In this document: in pieces, positions 1-9,940 of the stretch
How positions within the stretch are numbered: position 1 is the first letter of the stretch
Layout: each line of letters opens with the position of its first letter
Origin: Plasmopara viticola
Lineage: Eukaryota; Oomycota; Peronosporomycetes; Peronosporales; Peronosporaceae
Direction: 5' to 3'
DNA: 64,000 nucleotides
Assembly: GCA_001695595.3 (NCBI GenBank)
Contig: MBPM02000060.1
Coordinates: 1 to 64,000, forward strand
Made by a program: the position numbers and the translations under genes
Notes under the pieces: model-generated
Database searches by the model: none
What the model was told of the DNA's origin: nothing
The model's input: the letters and a program-made list of their open reading frames with translations, nothing else

Positions 1-367
1 CTGTAAAGTGGCTCTGATCGCGACACTACATAGCTCAACGTTTAGCCCGCACATTTTATTCGTTTCTTCAAGGCTACCAACATGAGCTATCAACTGGTTT
101 GACATCGATCTATAGATCACATTGACTCTTCGAAGTTGTTTTTTCAATTGCGCATCCTTGATTAGAATACGGCGATCGGCTGACGACTTGTTTGTATTTA
201 GGGTTTCTGGTAGCGTTAACTCACTTTTATTAACAGTATGCTTTTGGACGGTGGGTGAAAGGTAGTGGTGAAAGATGTGAACAGTCTTAAATGCGCGGGT
301 ATCATTTAAAACTGGAAAAGTAAGAAACAATATGCTTGCATGAGATGGTCAGGAACTTTCATGAACT
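1..367 (+). repeat. Partial unit at left window edge (spacer only)
   Basis: The window opens inside the spacer of a unit whose tRNA lies outside. The piece holds the 3' arm of the inverted repeat (from base 1), a T-form palindrome at 107-118, the rare allele attgactctt that follows it, and the 5' flank of copy 1 (type Y). No gene is seen here. Confidence 0.9.
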
Positions 368-431
368 GGGCGCATAGCGCAGTGGTAGCGCGTCTGCTTT
401 GCATGCGGAAGGCCAATCCCCGGTGTGTCCA
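368..431 (+). pseudogene. Broken tRNA-Ala(UGC), copy 1
   Basis: Only 64 nt long. An 8-nt deletion (equivalent to ccgggttc) removes the 5' strand of the T stem and part of the T loop, and with it half of the B box. The anticodon stem also has C28 changed to T (tctgc opposite gcgga, a U.G wobble). The anticodon and acceptor stem survive. Without a B box it is unlikely to be transcribed efficiently by Pol III or processed. Its spacer carries alleles otherwise typical of the right end of the window (ttaaagaacgg, atatcatg). Next copy +519. Confidence 0.9.
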
Positions 432-487
432 TACAAGCGCTTGTCTTCCACCTACTAAATCGTTCGCAAACGCAATACAATATCATG

Positions 488-492
488 TTTTT
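488..492 (+). terminator. T5 run after copy 1
   Basis: This is the first run of four or more T after the copy 1 tRNA, preceded by atatcatg instead of the usual atattatgc. It would be the Pol III stop if this degenerate copy were transcribed. Confidence 0.5.
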
Positions 493-893
493 ACAGGTCG
501 TTTAAAGAACGGCTATATCACCTGTAAAGTGGCTCTGATCGCGACACTACATAGCTCAACGTTTAGCCCGCACATTTTTCGTTTCTTCAAGGCTACCAAC
601 ATGAGCTATCAACTGGTGTTGACATCGATCTAGAGATCACATTGTCTCTTCGGAGTTGTTTTTCCAATTGCGCATCCTTGATTAGAATACGGCGATCGGC
701 TGACGACTTGTTTGTATTTAGGGTTTCTGGTAGCGTTAACTCACTTTTATTAACAGTATGCTTTTGGACGGTGGGTGAAAGGTAGTGGTGAAAGATGTGA
801 ACAGTCTTAAATGCGCGGGTATCATTTAAAACTGGAAAAGTAAGAAACATTTGCTTGCATGAGATGGTCAGGAACTTTCATGAACTGGGCGCA

Positions 894-904
894 TAGCGCA
901 GTGG
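894..904 (+). promoter_or_regulatory. Internal Pol III A box (copy 2; same offset in all canonical copies)
   Basis: TAGCGCAGTGG fits the A-box consensus TRGCNNAGYNGG with the usual one-base length variation. It covers tRNA bases 8-18 and would bind TFIIIC. In every canonical copy it starts 7 bp after the first base of the gene. Confidence 0.85.
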
Positions 905-936
905 TAGCGCGTCCGCTTTGCATGCGGAAGGCCCCG

Positions 937-947
937 GGTTCAATCCC
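937..947 (+). promoter_or_regulatory. Internal Pol III B box (copy 2; same offset in all canonical copies)
   Basis: GGTTCAATCCC contains an exact match to GWTCRANNC. It spans the T stem-loop, 50 bp into the gene. It is lost in copy 1, and its 5' edge is altered in copies 104 and 121. Confidence 0.88.
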
Positions 948-1015
948 CGGTGTGTCCATACTAGCGCTTGTCTTCCACCTACTAATTCGTTCGCAAACGC
1001 AATACAATATTATGC

Positions 1016-1020
1016 TTTTT
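1016..1020 (+). terminator. Pol III T5 terminator (copy 2; same offset in most copies)
   Basis: This is the first T4-or-longer run after the gene, 58-62 nt past the tRNA 3' end. The primary transcript would therefore carry a 3' trailer of about 57 nt, long for a Pol III tRNA. The run forms the outer edge of the inverted repeat that follows. Most units have T5 here, copy 3 has T4, and copies 107, 114 and 115 have T6. Confidence 0.75.
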
Positions 1021-1056
1021 ACAGGTCGTTTAAATAACGGCTATATCACCTGTAAA
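1018..1056 (+). repeat. 9-bp inverted repeat with nested stem (one per unit)
   Basis: TTTACAGGT (1018-1026) and ACCTGTAAA (1048-1056) are perfect reverse complements separated by 21 nt. Inside the loop CGTT (1027-1030) and AACG (1036-1039) can form a second short stem. The structure begins in the T run that should stop Pol III. Both arms are kept in nearly every unit, including the decayed right-end ones. Function is unknown. Confidence 0.75.
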
Positions 1057-1411
1057 GTGGCTCTGATCGCGACACTACATAGCTCAACGTTTAGCCCGCA
1101 CATTTTTTCGTTTCTTCAAGGCTACCAACATGAGCTATCAACTGGTGTTGACATCGATCTAGAGATCACATTGTCTCTTCGGAGTTGTTTTTCAATTGCG
1201 CATCCTTGATTAGAATACGGCGATCGGCTGACGACTTGTTTGTATTTAGGGTTTCTGGTAGCGTTAACTCACTTTTATAACAGTATGCTTTTGGAGTGGG
1301 TGAAAGGTAGTGGTGAAAGATGTGAACAGTCTTAAATGCGCGGGTATCATTTAAAACTGGAAAAGTAAGAAACAATATGCTTGCATGCGATGGTCAGGAA
1401 TTTCATGAACT

Positions 1412-1483
1412 GGGCGCATAGCGCAGTGGTAGCGCGTCCGCTTTGCATGCGGAAGGCCCCGGGTTCAATCCCCGGTGTGTCCA
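1412..1483 (+). tRNA. tRNA-Ala-TGC: tRNA-Ala(UGC), copy 3
   Basis: Canonical 72 nt. Flank Y, but with two rare changes upstream, gcatgcgatgg and aggaatttc (one base missing), found again only in copy 105. Palindrome G. The spacer has the cttcaaagttg allele. Next +531. Confidence 0.96.
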
Positions 1484-1540
1484 TACTAGCGCTTGTCTTC
1501 CACCTACTAATTCGTTCGCAAACGCAATACAATATTATGC

Positions 1541-1544
1541 TTTT
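1541..1544 (+). terminator. T4 terminator after copy 3
   Basis: The T run is one base shorter than in other units (gcttttacagg). Four T can still stop Pol III, but more weakly, so more readthrough into the hairpin is expected here. Confidence 0.6.
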
Positions 1545-1942
1545 ACAGGTCGTTTAAATAACGGCTATATCACCTGTAAAGTGGCTCTGATCGCGACACT
1601 ACATAGCTCAACGTTTAGCCCGCACATTTTTTCGTTTCTTCAAGGCTACCAACATGAGCTATCAACTGGTGTTGACATCGATCTAGAGATCACATTGTCT
1701 CTTCAAAGTTGTTTTTCAATTGCGCATCCTTGATTAGAATACGGCGATCGGCTGACGACTTGTTTGTATTTAGGGTTTCTGGTAGCGTTAACTCACTTTT
1801 ATTAACAGTATGCTTTTGGACGGTGGGTGAAAGGTAGTGGTGAAAGATGTGAACAGTCTTAAATGCGCGGGTATCATTTAAAACTGGAAAAGTAAGAAGA
1901 AACACTTTGCTTGCATGAGATGGTCAGGAACTTTCATGAACT

Positions 1943-2014
1943 GGGCGCATAGCGCAGTGGTAGCGCGTCCGCTTTGCATGCGGAAGGCCCCGGGTTCAAT
2001 CCCCGGTGTGTCCA
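1943..2014 (+). tRNA. tRNA-Ala-TGC: tRNA-Ala(UGC), copy 4
   Basis: Canonical. Flank K with a 3-bp duplication (aagaagaaac). Palindrome G. Spacer alleles ttataacag and ggagtggg are shared with unit 2. Next +525. Confidence 0.96.
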
Positions 2015-2467
2015 TACTAGCGCTTGTCTTCCACCTACTAATTCGTTCGCAAACGCAATACAATATTATGCTTTTTACAGGTCGTTTAAATAACGGCTAT
2101 ATCACCTGTAAAGTGGCTCTGATCGCGACACTACATAGCTCAACGTTTAGCCCGCACATTTTTTCGTTTCTTCAAGGCTACCAACATGAGCTATCAACTG
2201 GTGTTGACATCGATCTAGAGATCACATTGTCTCTTCGGAGTTGTTTTTCCAATTGCGCATCCTTGATTAGAATACGGCGATCGGCTGACGACTTGTTTGT
2301 ATTTAGGGTTTCTGGTAGCGTTAACTCACTTTTATAACAGTATGCTTTGGAGTGGGTGAAAGGTAGTGGTGAAAGATGTGAACAGTCTTAAATGCGCGGG
2401 TATCATTTAAAACTGGAAAAGTAAGAAACAATTGCTTGCATGAGATGGTCAGGAACTTTCATGAACT

Positions 2468-2539
2468 GGGCGCATAGCGCAGTGGTAGCGCGTCCGCTTT
2501 GCATGCGGAAGGCCCCGGGTTCAATCCCCGGTGTGTCCA
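2468..2539 (+). tRNA. tRNA-Ala-TGC: tRNA-Ala(UGC), copy 5
   Basis: Canonical. Flank I, palindrome G, cttcgaagttg allele. Next +528. Confidence 0.96.
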
Positions 2540-2995
2540 TACTAGCGCTTGTCTTCCACCTACTAATTCGTTCGCAAACGCAATACAATATTATGCTTTT
2601 TACAGGTCGTTTAAATAACGGCTATATCACCTGTAAAGTGGCTCTGATCGCGACACTACATAGCTCAACGTTTAGCCCGCACATTTTTTCGTTTCTTCAA
2701 GGCTACCAACATGAGCTATCAACTGGTGTTGACATCGATCTAGAGATCACATTGTCTCTTCGAAGTTGTTTTTCAATTGCGCATCCTTGATTAGAATACG
2801 GCGATCGGCTGACGACTTGTTTGTATTTAGGGTTTCTGGTAGCGTTAACTCACTTTTATTAACAGTATGCTTTGGACGGTGGGTGAAAGGTAGTGGTGAA
2901 AGATGTGAACAGTCTTAAATGCGCGGGTATCATTTAAAACTGGAAAAGTAAGAAACACTTTGCTTGCATGAGATGGTCAGGAACTTTCATGAACT

Positions 2996-3067
2996 GGGCG
3001 CATAGCGCAGTGGTAGCGCGTCCGCTTTGCATGCGGAAGGCCCCGGGTTCAATCCCCGGTGTGTCCA
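2996..3067 (+). tRNA. tRNA-Ala-TGC: tRNA-Ala(UGC), copy 6
   Basis: Canonical. Flank K, palindrome T. Next +528. Confidence 0.96.
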
Positions 3068-3264
3068 TACTAGCGCTTGTCTTCCACCTACTAATTCGTT
3101 CGCAAACGCAATACAATATTATGCTTTTTACAGGTCGTTTAAATAACGGCTATATCACCTGTAAAGTGGCTCTGATCGCGACACTACATAGCTCAACGTT
3201 TAGCCCGCACATTTTTTCGTTTCTTCAAGGCTACCAACATGAGCTATCAACTGGTGTTGACATC

Positions 3265-3276
3265 GATCTATAGATC
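3265..3276. repeat. Perfect 12-bp palindrome GATCTATAGATC (unit 6 example)
   Basis: In T-form units this site is a perfect palindrome. In G-form units one base differs (gatctagagatc) and symmetry is lost. T-form units are frequent between copies 6 and 36 and rare later (57, 63, 64, 76, 77, 108). No function is inferred. Confidence 0.7.
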
Positions 3277-3523
3277 ACATTGTCTCTTCGGAGTTGTTTT
3301 TCAATTGCGCATCCTTGATTAGAATACGGCGATCGGCTGACGACTTGTTTGTATTTAGGGTTTCTGGTAGCGTTAACTCACTTTTATTAACAGTATGCTT
3401 TTGGACGGTGGGTGAAAGGTAGTGGTGAAAGATGTGAACAGTCTTAAATGCGCGGGTATCATTTAAAACTGGAAAAGTAAGAGACATTTGCTTGCATGAG
3501 ATGGTCAGGAACTTTCATGAACT

Positions 3524-3595
3524 GGGCGCATAGCGCAGTGGTAGCGCGTCCGCTTTGCATGCGGAAGGCCCCGGGTTCAATCCCCGGTGTGTCCA
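3524..3595 (+). tRNA. tRNA-Ala-TGC: tRNA-Ala(UGC), copy 7
   Basis: Canonical. Flank S in the form gagacatttgc, shared with copies 8 and 112. Palindrome T. Next +528. Confidence 0.96.
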
Positions 3596-4051
3596 TACTA
3601 GCGCTTGTCTTCCACCTACTAATTCGTTCGCAAACGCAATACAATATTATGCTTTTTACAGGTCGTTTAAATAACGGCTATATCACCTGTAAAGTGGCTC
3701 TGATCGCGACACTACATAGCTCAACGTTTAGCCCGCACATTTTTTCGTTTCTTCAAGGCTACCAACATGAGCTATCAACTGGTGTTGACATCGATCTATA
3801 GATCACATTGTCTCTTCGGAGTTGTTTTTCAATTGCGCATCCTTGATTAGAATACGGCGATCGGCTGACGACTTGTTTGTATTTAGGGTTTCTGGTAGCG
3901 TTAACTCACTTTTATTAACAGTATGCTTTTGGACGGTGGGTGAAAGGTAGTGGTGAAAGATGTGAACAGTCTTAAATGCGCGGGTATCATTTAAAACTGG
4001 AAAAGTAAGAGACATTTGCTTGCATGAGATGGTCAGGAACTTTCATGAACT
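3596..4051 (+). repeat. Representative spacer (unit 7), no gene
   Basis: The 456 bp between copies 7 and 8 stand for all spacers in the window. In order they hold the 57-bp trailer, the T5 run, the inverted repeat, a T-rich block after cgcaca, the G/T palindrome, a second T run (gttgtttttc), a short GTTAA/TTAAC inverted repeat, a purine-rich stretch (ggtgggtgaaaggtagtgg) and the 5' flank of the next tRNA. Both strands contain open frames of 60-160 codons. These change with every small indel, overlap the tRNA, and have no recognisable domains, so none is called a gene. I found no second tRNA, snRNA or 5S rRNA signature here. Confidence 0.85.
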
Positions 4052-4123
4052 GGGCGCATAGCGCAGTGGTAGCGCGTCCGCTTTGCATGCGGAAGGCCCC
4101 GGGTTCAATCCCCGGTGTGTCCA
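4052..4123 (+). tRNA. tRNA-Ala-TGC: tRNA-Ala(UGC), copy 8
   Basis: Canonical. Flank S (gagacatttgc), palindrome G. Next +527. Confidence 0.96.
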
Positions 4124-4578
4124 TACTAGCGCTTGTCTTCCACCTACTAATTCGTTCGCAAACGCAATACAATATTATGCTTTTTACAGGTCGTTTAAAT
4201 AACGGCTATATCACCTGTAAAGTGGCTCTGATCGCGACACTACATAGCTCAACGTTTAGCCCGCACATTTTTTCGTTTCTTCAAGGCTACCAACATGAGC
4301 TATCAACTGGTGTTGACATCGATCTAGAGATCACATTGTCTCTTCGGAGTTGTTTTTCAATTGCGCATCCTTGATTAGAATACGGCGATCGGCTGACGAC
4401 TTGTTTGTATTTAGGGTTTCTGGTAGCGTTAACTCACTTTTATTAACAGTATGCTTTGGACGGTGGGTGAAAGGTAGTGGTGAAAGATGTGAACAGTCTT
4501 AAATGCGCGGGTATCATTTAAAACTGGAAAAGTAAGAAACAATTGCTTGCATGAGATGGTCAGGAACTTTCATGAACT

Positions 4579-4650
4579 GGGCGCATAGCGCAGTGGTAGC
4601 GCGTCCGCTTTGCATGCGGAAGGCCCCGGGTTCAATCCCCGGTGTGTCCA
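4579..4650 (+). tRNA. tRNA-Ala-TGC: tRNA-Ala(UGC), copy 9
   Basis: Canonical. Flank I, palindrome G, spacer with ctattggatag. Next +529. Confidence 0.96.
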
Positions 4651-5107
4651 TACTAGCGCTTGTCTTCCACCTACTAATTCGTTCGCAAACGCAATACAAT
4701 ATTATGCTTTTTACAGGTCGTTTAAATAACGGCTATATCACCTGTAAAGTGGCTCTGATCGCGACACTACATAGCTCAACGTTTAGCCCGCACATTTTTT
4801 CGTTTCTTCAAGGCTACCAACATGAGCTATCAACTGGTGTTGACATCGATCTAGAGATCACATTGTCTCTTCGGAGTTGTTTTTCAATTGCGCATCCTTG
4901 ATTAGAATACGGCGATCGGCTGACGACTTGTTTGTATTTAGGGTTTCTGGTAGCGTTAACTCACTTTTATTAACAGTATGCTATTGGATAGTGGGTGAAA
5001 GGTAGTGGTGAAAGATGTGAACAGTCTTAAATGCGCGGGTATCATTTAAAACTGGAAAAGTAAGAAACAATTTGCTTGCATGAGATGGTCAGGAACTTTC
5101 ATGAACT

Positions 5108-5179
5108 GGGCGCATAGCGCAGTGGTAGCGCGTCCGCTTTGCATGCGGAAGGCCCCGGGTTCAATCCCCGGTGTGTCCA
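5108..5179 (+). tRNA. tRNA-Ala-TGC: tRNA-Ala(UGC), copy 10
   Basis: Canonical. Flank N, palindrome T with attgactctt. Next +530. Confidence 0.96.
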
Positions 5180-5637
5180 TACTAGCGCTTGTCTTCCACC
5201 TACTAATTCGTTCGCAAACGCAATACAATATTATGCTTTTTACAGGTCGTTTAAATAACGGCTATATCACCTGTAAAGTGGCTCTGATCGCGACACTACA
5301 TAGCTCAACGTTTAGCCCGCACATTTTTTCGTTTCTTCAAGGCTACCAACATGAGCTATCAACTGGTGTTGACATCGATCTATAGATCACATTGACTCTT
5401 CGGAGTTGTTTTTTCAATTGCGCATCCTTGATTAGAATACGGCGATCGGCTGACGACTTGTTTGTATTTAGGGTTTCTGGTAGCGTTAACTCACTTTTAT
5501 TAACAGTATGCTTTTGGACGGTGGGTGAAAGGTAGTGGTGAAAGATGTGAACAGTCTTAAATGCGCGGGTATCATTTAAAACTGGAAAAGTAAGAAACAC
5601 TTTGCTTGCATGAGATGGTCAGGAACTTTCATGAACT

Positions 5638-5709
5638 GGGCGCATAGCGCAGTGGTAGCGCGTCCGCTTTGCATGCGGAAGGCCCCGGGTTCAATCCCCG
5701 GTGTGTCCA
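5638..5709 (+). tRNA. tRNA-Ala-TGC: tRNA-Ala(UGC), copy 11
   Basis: Canonical. Flank K, palindrome G. Spacer has gttaacgcac, ttatcaac and ctattggatag together, as in unit 25. Next +529. Confidence 0.96.
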
Positions 5710-6166
5710 TACTAGCGCTTGTCTTCCACCTACTAATTCGTTCGCAAACGCAATACAATATTATGCTTTTTACAGGTCGTTTAAATAACGGCTATATCAC
5801 CTGTAAAGTGGCTCTGATCGCGACACTACATAGCTCAACGTTTAGCCCGCACATTTTTTCGTTTCTTCAAGGCTACCAACATGAGCTATCAACTGGTGTT
5901 GACATCGATCTAGAGATCACATTGTCTCTTCGGAGTTGTTTTTCAATTGCGCATCCTTGATTTGAATACGGCGATCGGCTGACGACTTGTTTGTATTTAG
6001 GGTTTCTGGTAGCGTTAACGCACTTTTATCAACAGTATGCTATTGGATAGTGGGTGAAAGGTAGTGGTGAAAGATGTGAACAGTCTTAAATGCGCGGGTA
6101 TCATTTAAAACTGGAAAAGTAAGAAACACTTTGCTTGCATGAGATGGTCAGGAACTTTCATGAACT

Positions 6167-6238
6167 GGGCGCATAGCGCAGTGGTAGCGCGTCCGCTTTG
6201 CATGCGGAAGGCCCCGGGTTCAATCCCCGGTGTGTCCA
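6167..6238 (+). tRNA. tRNA-Ala-TGC: tRNA-Ala(UGC), copy 12
   Basis: Canonical. Flank K, palindrome G, tttttccaatt allele. Next +529. Confidence 0.96.
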
Positions 6239-6695
6239 TACTAGCGCTTGTCTTCCACCTACTAATTCGTTCGCAAACGCAATACAATATTATGCTTTTT
6301 ACAGGTCGTTTAAATAACGGCTATATCACCTGTAAAGTGGCTCTGATCGCGACACTACATAGCTCAACGTTTAGCCCGCACATTTTTTCGTTTCTTCAAG
6401 GCTACCAACATGAGCTATCAACTGGTGTTGACATCGATCTAGAGATCACATTGTCTCTTCGGAGTTGTTTTTCCAATTGCGCATCCTTGATTAGAATACG
6501 GCGATCGGCTGACGACTTGTTTGTATTTAGGGTTTCTGGTAGCGTTAACTCACTTTTATTAACAGTATGCTTTGGACGGTGGGTGAAAGGTAGTGGTGAA
6601 AGATGTGAACAGTCTTAAATGCGCGGGTATCATTTAAAACTGGAAAAGTAAGAAACACTTTGCTTGCATGAGATGGTCAGGAACTTTCATGAACT

Positions 6696-6767
6696 GGGCG
6701 CATAGCGCAGTGGTAGCGCGTCCGCTTTGCATGCGGAAGGCCCCGGGTTCAATCCCCGGTGTGTCCA
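6696..6767 (+). tRNA. tRNA-Ala-TGC: tRNA-Ala(UGC), copy 13
   Basis: Canonical. Flank K, palindrome T. Next +529. Confidence 0.96.
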
Positions 6768-7224
6768 TACTAGCGCTTGTCTTCCACCTACTAATTCGTT
6801 CGCAAACGCAATACAATATTATGCTTTTTACAGGTCGTTTAAATAACGGCTATATCACCTGTAAAGTGGCTCTGATCGCGACACTACATAGCTCAACGTT
6901 TAGCCCGCACATTTTTTCGTTTCTTCAAGGCTACCAACATGAGCTATCAACTGGTGTTGACATCGATCTATAGATCACATTGTCTCTTCGGAGTTGTTTT
7001 TCAATTGCGCATCCTTGATTAGAATACGGCGATCGGCTGACGACTTGTTTGTATTTAGGGTTTCTGGTAGCGTTAACTCACTTTTATTAACAGTATGCTT
7101 TTGGACGGTGGGTGAAAGGTAGTGGTGAAAGATGTGAACAGTCTTAAATGCGCGGGTATCATTTAAAACTGGAAAAGTAAGAAACAATTTGCTTGCATGA
7201 GATGGTCAGGAACTTTCATGAACT

Positions 7225-7296
7225 GGGCGCATAGCGCAGTGGTAGCGCGTCCGCTTTGCATGCGGAAGGCCCCGGGTTCAATCCCCGGTGTGTCCA
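7225..7296 (+). tRNA. tRNA-Ala-TGC: tRNA-Ala(UGC), copy 14
   Basis: Canonical. Flank N, palindrome G, one-base deletion ggacgtggg in the spacer (also units 31, 35, 53). Next +527. Confidence 0.96.
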
Positions 7297-7751
7297 TACT
7301 AGCGCTTGTCTTCCACCTACTAATTCGTTCGCAAACGCAATACAATATTATGCTTTTTACAGGTCGTTTAAATAACGGCTATATCACCTGTAAAGTGGCT
7401 CTGATCGCGACACTACATAGCTCAACGTTTAGCCCGCACATTTTTTCGTTTCTTCAAGGCTACCAACATGAGCTATCAACTGGTGTTGACATCGATCTAG
7501 AGATCACATTGTCTCTTCGGAGTTGTTTTTCAATTGCGCATCCTTGATTAGAATACGGCGATCGGCTGACGACTTGTTTGTATTTAGGGTTTCTGGTAGC
7601 GTTAACTCACTTTTATTAACAGTATGCTTTGGACGTGGGTGAAAGGTAGTGGTGAAAGATGTGAACAGTCTTAAATGCGCGGGTATCATTTAAAACTGGA
7701 AAAGTAAGAAACAATTTGCTTGCATGAGATGGTCAGGAACTTTCATGAACT

Positions 7752-7823
7752 GGGCGCATAGCGCAGTGGTAGCGCGTCCGCTTTGCATGCGGAAGGCCCC
7801 GGGTTCAATCCCCGGTGTGTCCA
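7752..7823 (+). tRNA. tRNA-Ala-TGC: tRNA-Ala(UGC), copy 15
   Basis: Canonical. Flank N, palindrome T. Next +529. Confidence 0.96.
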
Positions 7824-8280
7824 TACTAGCGCTTGTCTTCCACCTACTAATTCGTTCGCAAACGCAATACAATATTATGCTTTTTACAGGTCGTTTAAAT
7901 AACGGCTATATCACCTGTAAAGTGGCTCTGATCGCGACACTACATAGCTCAACGTTTAGCCCGCACATTTTTTCGTTTCTTCAAGGCTACCAACATGAGC
8001 TATCAACTGGTGTTGACATCGATCTATAGATCACATTGTCTCTTCGGAGTTGTTTTTCAATTGCGCATCCTTGATTAGAATACGGCGATCGGCTGACGAC
8101 TTGTTTGTATTTAGGGTTTCTGGTAGCGTTAACTCACTTTTATTAACAGTATGCTTTTGGACGGTGGGTGAAAGGTAGTGGTGAAAGATGTGAACAGTCT
8201 TAAATGCGCGGGTATCATTTAAAACTGGAAAAGTAAGAAACACTTTGCTTGCATGAGATGGTCAGGAACTTTCATGAACT

Positions 8281-8352
8281 GGGCGCATAGCGCAGTGGTA
8301 GCGCGTCCGCTTTGCATGCGGAAGGCCCCGGGTTCAATCCCCGGTGTGTCCA
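8281..8352 (+). tRNA. tRNA-Ala-TGC: tRNA-Ala(UGC), copy 16
   Basis: Canonical. Flank K, palindrome G, tttttccaatt. Next +530. Confidence 0.96.
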
Positions 8353-8810
8353 TACTAGCGCTTGTCTTCCACCTACTAATTCGTTCGCAAACGCAATACA
8401 ATATTATGCTTTTTACAGGTCGTTTAAATAACGGCTATATCACCTGTAAAGTGGCTCTGATCGCGACACTACATAGCTCAACGTTTAGCCCGCACATTTT
8501 TTCGTTTCTTCAAGGCTACCAACATGAGCTATCAACTGGTGTTGACATCGATCTAGAGATCACATTGTCTCTTCGGAGTTGTTTTTCCAATTGCGCATCC
8601 TTGATTAGAATACGGCGATCGGCTGACGACTTGTTTGTATTTAGGGTTTCTGGTAGCGTTAACTCACTTTTATTAACAGTATGCTTTTGGACGGTGGGTG
8701 AAAGGTAGTGGTGAAAGATGTGAACAGTCTTAAATGCGCGGGTATCATTTAAAACTGGAAAAGTAAGAAACACTTTGCTTGCATGAGATGGTCAGGAACT
8801 TTCATGAACT

Positions 8811-8882
8811 GGGCGCATAGCGCAGTGGTAGCGCGTCCGCTTTGCATGCGGAAGGCCCCGGGTTCAATCCCCGGTGTGTCCA
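8811..8882 (+). tRNA. tRNA-Ala-TGC: tRNA-Ala(UGC), copy 17
   Basis: Canonical. Flank K, palindrome G, tttttccaatt, ttatcaac and ctattggatag. Next +530. Confidence 0.96.
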
Positions 8883-9340
8883 TACTAGCGCTTGTCTTCC
8901 ACCTACTAATTCGTTCGCAAACGCAATACAATATTATGCTTTTTACAGGTCGTTTAAATAACGGCTATATCACCTGTAAAGTGGCTCTGATCGCGACACT
9001 ACATAGCTCAACGTTTAGCCCGCACATTTTTTCGTTTCTTCAAGGCTACCAACATGAGCTATCAACTGGTGTTGACATCGATCTAGAGATCACATTGTCT
9101 CTTCGGAGTTGTTTTTCCAATTGCGCATCCTTGATTAGAATACGGCGATCGGCTGACGACTTGTTTGTATTTAGGGTTTCTGGTAGCGTTAACTCACTTT
9201 TATCAACAGTATGCTATTGGATAGTGGGTGAAAGGTAGTGGTGAAAGATGTGAACAGTCTTAAATGCGCGGGTATCATTTAAAACTGGAAAAGTAAGAAA
9301 CACTTTGCTTGCATGAGATGGTCAGGAACTTTCATGAACT

Positions 9341-9412
9341 GGGCGCATAGCGCAGTGGTAGCGCGTCCGCTTTGCATGCGGAAGGCCCCGGGTTCAATCC
9401 CCGGTGTGTCCA
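9341..9412 (+). tRNA. tRNA-Ala-TGC: tRNA-Ala(UGC), copy 18
   Basis: Canonical. Flank K, palindrome T. Next +528. Confidence 0.96.
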
Positions 9413-9868
9413 TACTAGCGCTTGTCTTCCACCTACTAATTCGTTCGCAAACGCAATACAATATTATGCTTTTTACAGGTCGTTTAAATAACGGCTATAT
9501 CACCTGTAAAGTGGCTCTGATCGCGACACTACATAGCTCAACGTTTAGCCCGCACATTTTTTCGTTTCTTCAAGGCTACCAACATGAGCTATCAACTGGT
9601 GTTGACATCGATCTATAGATCACATTGTCTCTTCGGAGTTGTTTTTCAATTGCGCATCCTTGATTAGAATACGGCGATCGGCTGACGACTTGTTTGTATT
9701 TAGGGTTTCTGGTAGCGTTAACTCACTTTTATTAACAGTATGCTTTGGACGGTGGGTGAAAGGTAGTGGTGAAAGATGTGAACAGTCTTAAATGCGCGGG
9801 TATCATTTAAAACTGGAAAAGTAAGAAACACTTTGCTTGCATGAGATGGTCAGGAACTTTCATGAACT

Positions 9869-9940
9869 GGGCGCATAGCGCAGTGGTAGCGCGTCCGCTT
9901 TGCATGCGGAAGGCCCCGGGTTCAATCCCCGGTGTGTCCA
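9869..9940 (+). tRNA. tRNA-Ala-TGC: tRNA-Ala(UGC), copy 19
   Basis: Canonical. Flank K, palindrome G. Next +528. Confidence 0.96.

Larger units (their letters stand above)
887..958 (+). tRNA. tRNA-Ala-TGC: tRNA-Ala(UGC), copy 2 (reference description)
   Basis: This transfer RNA delivers alanine to GCA (and by wobble GCG) codons. The 72 nt fold as follows. The acceptor stem is GGGCGCA with TGTGTCC and contains G3.U70, the identity pair read by alanyl-tRNA synthetase. T8 A9 follow, then D stem GCGC/GCGC around loop AGTGGTA (A14, G18-G19, A21). The anticodon stem TCCGC/GCGGA encloses loop TTTGCAT with anticodon TGC at 919-921. The variable loop is AGGCC, the T stem CCGGG/CCCGG, the T loop TTCAATC, and the discriminator A73. 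CCA is not encoded, as in eukaryotes, and there is no intron. All canonical copies have this same sequence. Here the 5' flank is S (aaacatttgc) and the palindrome is G. The spacer has two small deletions (ttataacag, ttggagtggg) that recur in unit 4. Next +525. Confidence 0.97.
4579..5637 (+). repeat. Two-unit block, first occurrence (units 9-10)
   Basis: Unit 9 carries the rare allele ctattggatagtggg, and unit 10 carries palindrome T plus attgactctt plus a T6 run. The same ordered pair recurs at units 56-57 and 75-76, so it behaves as a duplicated two-unit segment. Confidence 0.65.

Noticed and set aside
3150..3276. A second Pol III gene or tRNA in the spacer
   Set aside because: The only near B-box match is on the minus strand (GATCGATGT, or GATCGATGC in ttggcatcg units), with no A box or cloverleaf at a suitable distance.
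3340..3365. Telomere-like or plant telo-box motif tttagggttt
   Set aside because: It occurs once per unit and is not tandem. A nine-base match by chance is expected in a sequence repeated this often.
3372..3391. GTTAA/TTAAC inverted repeat as a regulatory hairpin
   Set aside because: The arms are only five bases, AT-rich and frequently altered (ttatcaac, gttaacgcac, ttataacag) without compensation.
3590..4051. Spliced-leader RNA or snRNA gene in the spacer
   Set aside because: No Sm-site-like AATTTTTGG with flanking stems and no recognisable U1-U6 core sequence was found on either strand.
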